8,804 nt of DNA, from NCBI GenBank assembly GCA_017353825.1, contig JAFMSC010000148.1, positions 1 through 8,804 of the forward strand, written 5' to 3'. Below the pieces are notes generated by a model that did no database searches, was not told where the DNA came from, and saw only the letters and a program-made list of their open reading frames with translations. This DNA comes from Hyphomicrobiaceae bacterium. GTDB taxonomy: Bacteria; Pseudomonadota; Alphaproteobacteria; Rhizobiales; Hyphomicrobiaceae. Both the position numbers and the translations under genes were made by a program. Below, one piece after another: positions 1 to 6,233 of this stretch. Position 1 is the first letter of the stretch; each line of letters begins with the position of its first letter.

Positions 1-126
1 GGCGCCCATCAGCGCGTCGGAGGCGAAGCCTTTGTCGGCGCGCAGCAGGCGCGGCCAGCGGTCGCGGCCGATGCGATCGAGCAGCGCCCACAGGCCCGGG
101 TAGGCCGATTTAGGCAAATCAAGCAC
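1..126 (-). pseudogene. Transposase remnant, DDE type, possibly IS1380-like (partial)
   Basis: Reading the minus strand from 126 down to the window edge gives 42 open codons, bounded upstream by an in-frame TAA at 127-129. The peptide contains PGLWALLDRIGRDRW and then LLRADKGFASDALM. An Arg-Ala-Asp-x-Gly-Phe segment after a hydrophobic strand resembles the region around a catalytic Asp in DDE transposases of the IS1380 group. No start codon, terminal inverted repeat or target duplication is visible, and the rest of the frame lies outside the window. It is therefore most likely a decayed or truncated insertion sequence next to the end of the transporter operon. The family call rests on a short motif match from memory, so it is tentative; any other DDE transposase is possible. 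Confidence 0.45.
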
Positions 127-236
127 TTAGCCCTCTTGCACCCCCCGAATAGGCCAAGTTGGGTTAGGGAGCGGACACGCCACGGCGGCGCCGCCGGCAT
201 CGAGAGCGGGCACAGTGCTGACCGAACCGAACGGGG

Positions 237-1130
237 CTACCGCCGCTTCATCGTCGGGTCGAGGGCGACGCGGAGGGATTCGCCCAGCGCGTTGAACGCC
301 AGCGCGGTGAACAGGATGGCGAGGCCGGGCGTGTACATCTGGGCCGGCGCGATCTCGATGTAGTTGTAGGCCCGCGCCAGCATGCCGCCCCAGCTCGCCG
401 CCGGCGGCTGCACGCCGAGCGCCAGGAAGCTCAGGCTAGCCTCGGCCAAGAGCGCAATGGCCAGCATGAGGGTGACCTGGACGATCACAGGCTGGATGGC
501 GTTGGGCAGGATGTGGCGCACGACGATCTGCGGGGTCGAGGCACCGAACGCGCGCGCGGCATCCACGTAGAGCGCCTGCCTCACCACCAGTGTCTGCGCC
601 CGCACGATGCGGGCGAGCACCGGCGCGAACACGATGCCCACCGACAGCATGGCATTGGTGAGCCCGATGCCCAGCGCGCCAGTGACGGCGATGGCGAGCA
701 CGATGGGTGGGAACGACAGCAGCGCGTCGATGAAGCGGCTCACCACCTCGTCCAGCCAGCCACCCAGGAAGCCGATGACGACGCCCACCGGCACGCCAAT
801 GGCTATGGCGACGCTCACGGCGAGCGCCGACGCATAGAGCGAGTTCGGCGCGCCCCAGATGAGCCGGCTCAGCACGTCGCGGCCCAGGTCGTCGGTGCCG
901 AGCCAGTGGGCCGGGCTCGGCGGCATCAGCAGTTCGGCCACGTTCTGCTCGATCGGCGAATAGGGCGCGATCTGGGCCGCGAACAGCGACACGGCAAGGA
1001 GGAGCGCGAGATAGCCGAGGCTCACGACGGCGCGCGGGTCCCGCCGGATGACGCGCCAGAGGCTGTGCCTGGCGGCCGCCGTCGGCCCTTTCGCGACGGC
1101 CTCTTTGGCAACGGAGGTCTCGGTGCTCAT
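237..1130 (-). CDS. ABC transporter permease, DppC/OppC family
   Basis: This 297-residue inner-membrane permease is the second of the two membrane subunits of a peptide/nickel-type importer. After a soluble N-terminus (about 1-33) comes the first membrane segment (about 34-53). The family motif HWLGTDDLGRDVLSRL lies at 76-91, before the core permease domain with further membrane helices at about 98-290. The cytoplasmic EAA coupling loop, which docks onto the ATPases, is at 188-209 (YVDAARAFGAS, ending in ILPN). Length is normal for the family. The ATG at 1128-1130 overlaps the stop of the upstream permease gene by four bases (ATGA at 1127-1130), implying translational coupling and fixing the start. 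It is the last gene of the five-gene operon; no clear terminator is seen between it and the transposase remnant. The transported compound cannot be read from this subunit. Confidence 0.93.
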   Translation of the reverse strand: MSTETSVAKEAVAKGPTAAARHSLWRVIRRDPRAVVSLGYLALLLAVSLFAAQIAPYSPIEQNVAELLMPPSPAHWLGTDDLGRDVLSRLIWGAPNSLYASALAVSVAIAIGVPVGVVIGFLGGWLDEVVSRFIDALLSFPPIVLAIAVTGALGIGLTNAMLSVGIVFAPVLARIVRAQTLVVRQALYVDAARAFGASTPQIVVRHILPNAIQPVIVQVTLMLAIALLAEASLSFLALGVQPPAASWGGMLARAYNYIEIAPAQMYTPGLAILFTALAFNALGESLRVALDPTMKRR

Positions 1131-2080
1131 TCCTCGGCCACCCTTGGATCGAGAAGAGCGTTCAGGATATCGACCGTGAGATTGACCAGAATGACGATGA
1201 CCGCGAACATCAAGACCGTGCCCTGGACGACAGGAAAATCCTTGTTGATGGCCGAGTAGGCGACCAGGCTGCCGGCGCCGGGTATGGCGAAGACGGCCTC
1301 GATCACCACCGCGCCCGAGAACAACCGGTTCACGGCGAGGCCTAGCAGCGTGAGCAGCGTCACGGAGATGTTACGCAGCCCGTGCTTCCACAGGATGGCC
1401 ATCGGCCCGAGGCCCTTGGCCCTGAGCGTGCGGACGTACTGGGAGCTCAGCACCTCGATCAGCGCACTGCGGGTCTGCCGGGCGAGTTCCGCGATGACGC
1501 CAACCGCCAGTGCGACGGCGGGCAGGGTCGCGTGGCGGATGGCATCACCGGGGTTGACCGTGAACGGCCGCGCCCCGGTCGCCGGGAACAGGTGCAGCTG
1601 GAGCGCGAACGTCGCCACCAGCAGGATGGCGAGCCAGAAGCTCGGCAGCGCTACGCCCAGCGACGCGGTGCTCGTCACGAAGGCATCGACCCGAGACCCG
1701 ACGCGGGTGGCCGCAAGCACGCCCAGCGTAATGCCGACGACGGCGGCGATGATGAGCGAATAGACCGCGATCAGCACCGTGTTGGGCATGCGCTGCATGA
1801 TCAGCTCGAGTACCGGCGCGCCCGATAGCAGCGAGGTGCCGAGGTCGCCGTGCAGCACGTTCAAGAACCAGGAGAGGTACTGGACAATGAGCGGTCGATC
1901 GAAGCCGTAGAGCTGCCGGATCTCCTCGATCCGCTCCTTGGACGCGTAATCCCCGGCGAGGATCAGCGCGGGGTCGCCGGGAACGAGCTGGAGGAGCAGG
2001 AAGACGACCAGGGTCGCAAACATGACGATGGGCAGCAGCTGCCAGAGGCGGCGAGCCACCAAACGTAGCGTTGTGCCCAT
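1127..2080 (-). CDS. ABC transporter permease, DppB/OppB family
   Basis: This 317-residue inner-membrane permease pairs with the DppC-like subunit encoded directly downstream. The N-terminal helix (about 13-32) runs into the hallmark LVPGDPA at 32-38. A periplasmic stretch rich in charged residues follows (about 43-98), then the core permease domain with helices at about 100-125, 138-165, 185-205, 240-262 and 285-310. The EAA coupling loop is at 215-240 (YVRTLRAKGLG, then HGLRN). Length is standard for the family. The gene starts 31 bases after the stop of the binding-protein gene, the only non-overlapping junction in the operon. An AGGAG-like ribosome site precedes the ATG by about ten bases. 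Its 3' end overlaps the next gene by ATGA. Confidence 0.93.
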   Translation of the reverse strand: MGTTLRLVARRLWQLLPIVMFATLVVFLLLQLVPGDPALILAGDYASKERIEEIRQLYGFDRPLIVQYLSWFLNVLHGDLGTSLLSGAPVLELIMQRMPNTVLIAVYSLIIAAVVGITLGVLAATRVGSRVDAFVTSTASLGVALPSFWLAILLVATFALQLHLFPATGARPFTVNPGDAIRHATLPAVALAVGVIAELARQTRSALIEVLSSQYVRTLRAKGLGPMAILWKHGLRNISVTLLTLLGLAVNRLFSGAVVIEAVFAIPGAGSLVAYSAINKDFPVVQGTVLMFAVIVILVNLTVDILNALLDPRVAEE

Positions 2081-2111
2081 CGCACCGCCGCTCCTCTCTG
2101 TCGCCGGTGAG

Positions 2112-3674
2112 CTACGCGGACAGCCAGACGTCGTGCAGCTTCGGCGTCGTCAACAGGTTATCCTTGAAGTTCTGGACCTTCTTGCTCTGGATCACCACGC
2201 CGGGCGAGATGTACTGCACGAGCTGCAGCGCATTCTCGACGACGAACTTCTGCAGCTTGGCGAATGCGAGCTTGCGCGCCTCAAGGTCTTGCGCCGACAT
2301 CGTTGCATCCATCAGCTCGCGGAAGCCTGGAAGCTCGACCTTGCCGGCGTTGCGCAGTGCATCCTTGCCGAACAGCGCCTCGTAGGCCTGGCTCGGATCG
2401 GGGAAGCCGCCGGCGGGGCTGATGTGCATCGAGCCCTTCACCTCAATCATGAAGGCCTGCATCGCCTGCTGCGGCGCGACCGGGGTGAGCTTGATGCGGA
2501 TTTGGGCCTTTGCGAGCTGGGAGATAATGAGCTCCTGCCGCTGCATCGCCACTTGGTCCGACCAGCCGAAGGATTCGATCTCGAGCCCGTTCGGATACCC
2601 GGCCTCGGCCAGGAGCTTCTTCGCCTTGTCGAGATCGAACGTATAGTAGTTCGCGGTGGCCGCATCGCAGGCCCAATGCGCCTTCGGCAGAATGACCGAG
2701 GACGTCTGGCCGAGTCCGAGCGCGATGACCTTGTTGATCTCGTCCCGGTTGATCGCATAGTTCATGGCCTGCCGCACGCGTAGGTCGTTGAGCGGTGGCT
2801 TGGCGTAGTTGAGGAACGCGCCATAGAACACCAGCGAGGGATTGGCCGACGCGATCACGTTCGGTGAGCGGTCGGCGATCGCCTTCTGTTGGGGCTGCAG
2901 GTTGAGGGCAAGGTCAACCTCGCCGGCAATGGCCGAGCGGACCGCGGTGTTGAGCTCGTTGATGATGCGGAACTCGATGCCGTCGAGATAAGGCTGGCCG
3001 GACTTCCAGTAGTTCTCGTTGCGCACGAGCTTAATGCTGGTATTGTCCTGCCACTCGACGAACTTGAAGGGCCCCGTGCCCACGGCGAGGCGGTCGAGGT
3101 TCGGCCCCTTCTCCTGGATCAGCTTCGGCGACACCATCAGGCCGATGCGGTTGGTCAGCATCACCGGCAACCCGGCATTGGGTCTGTTGAGCTTGAGGAT
3201 GACCTGGCTCTTTCCGGTCACCTCGACACCATCCACGGTGACGAGGTCGGCCTTCACGTTGGAGCGCGGATCGGTCTTGTAACGCTCGATGTTGATCTTC
3301 ACCGCTTCCGGATTGAACGGCGTGCCATCATGGAAGGTCACGCCTTCGGCCAGGTCGAGCACCAGCGTCTTCGGGTCGGTGAACGTCCAGGACTTGGCAA
3401 GACCGGGCTTGAGCTCCAGTGTCCTGGGCTCGAAGTCGATAAGCGCATCGAAGACGGCATAGAGCGTGTCGAAATCCGGCAGATTGCGGCCGGTCATCGG
3501 GTCGATTGCCGCGGGGTTGTAGGGGATGGCAATGCGCAGCGTACCGCCACGGCGTGGGGTTTCCTGGGCCAGGGCGATGCCCGGCAGGACAACTGCGCCG
3601 GCGCCGGCCGCCGCACCCTTGATGAGCTGGCGGCGATCGAGGTCCGCCTTCAGAGGCTCGCTGAGATCGCTCAT
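2112..3674 (-). CDS. Tat-exported solute-binding protein, SBP_bac_5 (DppA/OppA) family
   Basis: This 520-residue periplasmic binding protein delivers substrate to the permeases. The N-terminus carries a twin-arginine signal (DRRQLIKG, Arg14-Arg15), an Ala/Gly/Val-rich hydrophobic stretch and a likely cleavage site after ALA at 34-36. The mature protein begins with the family pattern RRGGTLRIAIPYNP near 41-54 and a Leu-x-Pro-Gly-Leu-Ala-x-Ser-Trp motif near 90-98. It continues through the usual lobes to a full-length C-terminus. Tat export implies folding before export, as is common for this family in proteobacteria. The start ATG (3672-3674) overlaps the ATPase stop by ATGA, with GGGAGGAG seven bases upstream. 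Placement between the ATPase and permease genes is typical. Family members bind dipeptides, oligopeptides, glutathione, nickel chelates or opines; specificity cannot be read here. Confidence 0.92.
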   Translation of the reverse strand: MSDLSEPLKADLDRRQLIKGAAAGAGAVVLPGIALAQETPRRGGTLRIAIPYNPAAIDPMTGRNLPDFDTLYAVFDALIDFEPRTLELKPGLAKSWTFTDPKTLVLDLAEGVTFHDGTPFNPEAVKINIERYKTDPRSNVKADLVTVDGVEVTGKSQVILKLNRPNAGLPVMLTNRIGLMVSPKLIQEKGPNLDRLAVGTGPFKFVEWQDNTSIKLVRNENYWKSGQPYLDGIEFRIINELNTAVRSAIAGEVDLALNLQPQQKAIADRSPNVIASANPSLVFYGAFLNYAKPPLNDLRVRQAMNYAINRDEINKVIALGLGQTSSVILPKAHWACDAATANYYTFDLDKAKKLLAEAGYPNGLEIESFGWSDQVAMQRQELIISQLAKAQIRIKLTPVAPQQAMQAFMIEVKGSMHISPAGGFPDPSQAYEALFGKDALRNAGKVELPGFRELMDATMSAQDLEARKLAFAKLQKFVVENALQLVQYISPGVVIQSKKVQNFKDNLLTTPKLHDVWLSA

Positions 3675-4756
3675 TGTTGGTCTCCTCCCTTTCGGATGCT
3701 CTGCAGTCTCGGCACGCTACCATCAGCTGGTCCGGCCAACGCGCCATCCAACACGGTTTGCGCCGATCCCATGCTGCCCGCGAGCCGGGTGCCGGCGTAG
3801 TGGCACGCCACGAAGCGCCCCGGCTCGAACTCACGCCACTCCGGCTCGCGCGAGGCGCACTCCGGCTTGGCGATCGGGCAACGGGTGTGGAAGCGGCACC
3901 CCGGCGGCGGCGCCAGCGGGCTCGGGATCTCGCCCTTGAGGACGATACGCCGCTTCTCTCCCGCCACCGGCACGCGCGGCTCGGGCTCGGCCGACAGCAA
4001 CGCCTGGGCGTAGGGGTGGAGCGGCCGCTGCATCAGCGCCTCCGCCGGCGCCAGCTCGGCCAGCTTGCCGGCGTACATGACCGCCACGCGGTCGCTGATA
4101 TGCGCCACCACGCGCAGATCGTGGCTGATGAACACGTAAGTAAGGCCGAACTCGCGCTGCAGGTCCATGAACAGGTTGAGCATGTCGGCCTGGATCGACA
4201 CGTCGAGCGCGGCGACGGACTCATCGCACACGATGAGGCGGGGCCGCAACACCAGAGCGCGCGCGATGTTGGCGCGCTGCTTTTGGCCGCCCGAAAGCTC
4301 GTGCGGATACCGCAACGCCAGCTCCTGGGACAGCGCCACGCGGTCGAGCATGGCAAGCGCCGTGCGGCGCCGCTCGGTCGAGGTGCCGATGCTGCCCACG
4401 TCTAGGGGCTCGCGCACGCTGTCGAGGATGGTCATGCGCGGATCAAGCGCGGCGTTGGGGTCCTGGAACACGATCTGGAACCCGCGGCGGTGCCGACGCA
4501 GAGCGCGCGCGCTCAGCCGGAACGGATCCTGGCCGGAATGCAGGATGCGGCCAGCGCTGGGCCGCGTGAGGCAGACGATGGCGCGCCCCAGGGTCGACTT
4601 GCCGCAGCCCGACTCGCCGATCACGCCGAACGTCTCGCCTTGGCGGACGGCGAAGCTCACGTCAGCCACCGCCCTCACCTTCTCGTGCCGGCGGCGGCCC
4701 AGGAACGTCACGTCAAGGCGATCGACGGCGAGAATTGGCTCGCCAGGCCCGCTCAT
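3671..4756 (-). CDS. ABC transporter ATP-binding protein, DppF/OppF family
   Basis: This 361-residue cytoplasmic ATPase powers the importer together with the DppD-like subunit. From the chosen start, Walker A (GESGCGKST) is at 47-55, the Q-loop Gln at 98, signature LSGGQ at 154-158, Walker B LIVCDE at 174-179 and the switch His at 212. The C-terminal oligopeptide-type domain follows at about 250-320, with four cysteines at 287, 293, 300 and 318. The frame stays open 44 codons further upstream, but that stretch lies inside the upstream gene and is Arg/Ala-rich junk. The ATG at 4754-4756 gives the operon's usual ATGA overlap with the upstream stop and has a GGAG upstream. The residue after Walker B is Ser (DESVAALD) where DEPVSALD is usual. 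A tail of about 40 residues after the last Cys is somewhat long. Confidence 0.92.
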   Translation of the reverse strand: MSGPGEPILAVDRLDVTFLGRRRHEKVRAVADVSFAVRQGETFGVIGESGCGKSTLGRAIVCLTRPSAGRILHSGQDPFRLSARALRRHRRGFQIVFQDPNAALDPRMTILDSVREPLDVGSIGTSTERRRTALAMLDRVALSQELALRYPHELSGGQKQRANIARALVLRPRLIVCDESVAALDVSIQADMLNLFMDLQREFGLTYVFISHDLRVVAHISDRVAVMYAGKLAELAPAEALMQRPLHPYAQALLSAEPEPRVPVAGEKRRIVLKGEIPSPLAPPPGCRFHTRCPIAKPECASREPEWREFEPGRFVACHYAGTRLAGSMGSAQTVLDGALAGPADGSVPRLQSIRKGGDQQ

Positions 4757-5772
4757 GACTGAGCTCCGGGCAAAGCAAGCTCGCCGGCGCGCCGGCAGCG
4801 CACTTTGCGCCAGTCGCGGCCGGACACCAGCTGCTGCGGCACAAGGCACGGCGGCTCGACATGGGCGCAGCGCGGTGCGAATCGACATCCGGGGGGCATC
4901 TCGTGCAGGGAGGGCACGCGGCCCGGAATCGACGGCAGCACGGACTTGCGTCGGCTGGACTGAGGGATCGAGCCCAGCAGGCCGGCGGTATAGGGATGGC
5001 GGGGGCGGGCCAGGATCTCGCGCACCGGGCCGTCCTCGACGATCTGGCCGGCGTACATGGTAAGCATGCGCCGGCAGCTCTCAGCCACGAGGGCCAGGTT
5101 GTGGGTGATGAACAGAATAGCGGTGCCGGTGCGCTGGCCAAGCTCGATCAGCAGGTCCATGATCTGCGCCTGAATAGTCACGTCCAGCGCGGTGGTCGGC
5201 TCATCCGCGATGAGCAGGCGCGGCTCGCACACCAGCGCCATGGCGATCATGGCGCGTTGGCGCATGCCGCCCGACAAGCTCGACGGGTACATGGCCGCCG
5301 CCTGGCGCGGCGAGGCGATGCCAACGGCCGCCAAGGCCTCCACCGCGCGCTCCAGCGCCTCGCGCCGCCCGACCTTGAAGTGGGTGCGCACCGTTTCGAG
5401 GAGCTGGGTGCCGACCGTGAAGACAGGGTCGAGCGCGCTCATCGGTTCCTGGAACACCATGCTGATGCGCCGCCCGCGCACCTCACGCCTTGCGCGCTCG
5501 GAGAGCTTGGCGAGGTCGCGCCCGTCGAACAGCATCGCACCGCCTAGTCGCACCCCGCGGGGTGGCAGAAGGCCGAGGATGGAAAGCGCGGTCAGCGACT
5601 TGCCGCAGCCGCTCTCACCGACGATCCCGACAAACTCGCCTGGCTCGATGGCGAACGACACGTCCGTGAGGACCTCGCCCCACGTCTCGCCGTCGTGGAA
5701 CGCGACTGAGAGATTGCGCACGTCGAGGAGGGGCTGCTGCCGAGGCTCCCTCCCTCCCGGTATTGGATCCAC
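4753..5772 (-). CDS. ABC transporter ATP-binding protein, DppD/OppD family
   Basis: This is the first gene of the transporter operon, a 339-residue cytoplasmic ATPase and partner of the DppF-like subunit. From the GTG start, Walker A GESGCGKS is at 52-59, the Q-loop Gln at 108, signature LSGGM at 166-170, Walker B LLIADE at 186-191 and the switch His at 224 (ITHNL rather than the usual THDL). The C-terminal oligopeptide-type domain carries cysteines at 296, 302, 309 and 326. The frame is open to an ATG at 5976, but the extra 68 residues are low-complexity Arg/Pro/Ser with no homology expected. The GTG at 5770-5772 has a perfect GGAGGG seven bases upstream and yields the normal family length, so it is preferred. 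The stop overlaps the next gene by ATGA. Confidence 0.9.
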   Translation of the reverse strand: MDPIPGGREPRQQPLLDVRNLSVAFHDGETWGEVLTDVSFAIEPGEFVGIVGESGCGKSLTALSILGLLPPRGVRLGGAMLFDGRDLAKLSERARREVRGRRISMVFQEPMSALDPVFTVGTQLLETVRTHFKVGRREALERAVEALAAVGIASPRQAAAMYPSSLSGGMRQRAMIAMALVCEPRLLIADEPTTALDVTIQAQIMDLLIELGQRTGTAILFITHNLALVAESCRRMLTMYAGQIVEDGPVREILARPRHPYTAGLLGSIPQSSRRKSVLPSIPGRVPSLHEMPPGCRFAPRCAHVEPPCLVPQQLVSGRDWRKVRCRRAGELALPGAQS

Positions 5773-5779
5773 CAGCGTT

Positions 5780-5785
5780 CCCTCC
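5780..5785 (-). promoter_or_regulatory. Ribosome binding site that fixes the DppD-like GTG start
   Basis: On the minus strand GGAGGG stands seven bases before GTG (5770-5772). It is the only strong Shine-Dalgarno near any possible start of this frame. The upstream ATGs at 5940 and 5919 lack one at useful spacing. Confidence 0.75.
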
Positions 5786-5865
5786 GGGCGCGCCGACACT
5801 TGGTGCGGTCGGTTCGGGCCCTCCCTCCCTCGAGCGGACGAAAGCACAGCCGGTCCCAGCCTACT

Positions 5866-5899
5866 GCGCCCGGGGAGCGGCGCAAAGCCGCTCGGGCGC
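5866..5899 (-). promoter_or_regulatory. Strong hairpin in the transporter mRNA leader
   Basis: GAGCGGC (5875-5881) pairs perfectly with GCCGCTC (5887-5893) around the 5-base loop 5882-5886. Outside it GCGCCC (5866-5871) pairs with GGGCGC (5894-5899), with GGG at 5872-5874 bulged out, giving 13 base pairs in all. It lies roughly 95-130 bases before the GTG in the predicted leader of the transporter mRNA. No T-run follows, so it is not a plain terminator. A leader regulatory or mRNA-stabilising role is inference. Confidence 0.4.
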
Positions 5900-5956
5900 C
5901 GGGGCGATTCCCGGCGCATGGCCTCGCAGATCCTGGGCATGGTGCGTCGCTTGGAG

Positions 5957-5986
5957 ATATTAGTTGTGGCGAGCAACTACTGCCAA
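5957..5986 (-). promoter_or_regulatory. Predicted sigma-70-type promoter of the transporter operon
   Basis: Read on the minus strand, TTGGCA (5981-5986; five of six match TTGACA) is followed by an 18-base spacer and TAATAT (5957-5962; four of six match TATAAT). Transcription would start near 5950, giving a leader of about 178 bases before the GTG. The AT-rich patch stands out in an otherwise GC-rich stretch. Confidence 0.5.
5961..5979. promoter_or_regulatory. Candidate operator: TAGTTG-N7-CAACTA dyad
   Basis: This perfect 6-base inverted repeat around seven bases sits between the -35 and -10 of the predicted transporter promoter and touches the -10. That is a classic position for a regulator that blocks or remodels the promoter. 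The regulator is not encoded in this window. The arms are short, so chance is possible. Confidence 0.35.
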
Positions 5987-6068
5987 GACAACGAGGCGAT
6001 GCGGGTAATGTCCCACGGCCGCCGTCGACGTAAGGCTTTCCGAATGTGCGAGTGGCGAACGATATCGC

Positions 6069-6089
6069 GCGACTGGCGACTGGCGACGG
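6069..6089. repeat. Tandem heptamer GCGACTG, 3 units
   Basis: Units are GCGACTG (6069-6075), GCGACTG (6076-6082) and GCGACGG (6083-6089), the last with one mismatch. It is a short tandem heptamer of the kind found in bacterial intergenic regions, lying ten bases before a second heptamer block. Confidence 0.7.
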
Positions 6090-6099
6090 GCTTGCACCG

Positions 6100-6127
6100 T
6101 TGGCCGTTGGCCATTGGCCGTTCGCCG
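6100..6127. repeat. Tandem heptamer TTGGCCG, 4 units
   Basis: Units are TTGGCCG (6100-6106), TTGGCCA (6107-6113), TTGGCCG (6114-6120) and TTCGCCG (6121-6127). Same unit length as the preceding block but a different core, so two heptamer families adjoin. It lies about 30 bases before the candidate plus-strand promoter. Confidence 0.75.
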
Positions 6128-6158
6128 GACCTCACGACCTCAGCATGGCCTGATTAGT

Positions 6159-6187
6159 TTGACAACTCAACCGTTCCGCATTAGCGT
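6159..6187 (+). promoter_or_regulatory. Possible sigma-70-type promoter of the selenoprotein gene
   Basis: A perfect TTGACA (6159-6164) is followed by 17 bases and a weak TAGCGT (6182-6187), in a locally AT-richer stretch. The -35 lies inside a small dyad, TTGA-CAAC-TCAA (6159-6170), that could be a regulator site. The poor -10 keeps confidence low, and an activator might be needed. Confidence 0.35.
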
Positions 6188-6223
6188 GTTTCGTCAGGGT
6201 GCAGCGATCTTGAGATAGCTTGG

Positions 6224-6228
6224 GGAGG
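6224..6228 (+). promoter_or_regulatory. Ribosome binding site of the selenoprotein gene
   Basis: GGAGG, within GGGGAGG, lies five bases before the ATG at 6234-6236 and supports that start. Confidence 0.75.
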
Positions 6229-6233
6229 CGCGC

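Larger units (their letters stand above)
5773..6233. other. Divergent intergenic control region (461 bases)
   Basis: No convincing gene lies between the transporter GTG and the selenoprotein ATG. The open frames that cross it are Arg/Pro/Ser-rich and lack family motifs. It holds a 5' leader with a strong hairpin (5866-5899) and a minus-strand promoter with an internal dyad (5957-5986). It also holds two blocks of tandem heptamers (6069-6127), a possible plus-strand promoter (6159-6187) and a ribosome site (6224-6228). Confidence 0.7.

Noticed and set aside
183..196. GC palindrome CGGCGGCGCCGCCG as terminator of the transporter operon
   Set aside because: It has no real loop and no T-run, and such palindromes are expected in DNA this GC-rich.
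2889..3800. Long plus-strand frame opposite the binding-protein gene
   Set aside because: It is a reverse-complement shadow of a well-supported gene in GC-rich DNA, without family motifs. The same applies to other long frames opposite the transporter and selenoprotein genes, such as 513-1259, 4167-5063 and 7098-7682.
4757..4888. 44-residue N-terminal extension of the DppF-like protein
   Set aside because: It lies within the upstream gene, is low-complexity Arg/Ala-rich, and ATG 4756 gives the operon's usual ATGA overlap and normal length.
5773..5976. 68-residue N-terminal extension of the DppD-like protein from ATG 5976
   Set aside because: No ribosome site, atypical Arg/Pro/Ser composition, and the start would lie upstream of the predicted transcript start near 5950. 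GTG 5772 has a perfect GGAGGG.
6069..6127. CRISPR-like repeats
   Set aside because: The units are 7 bases long and directly tandem with no spacers.
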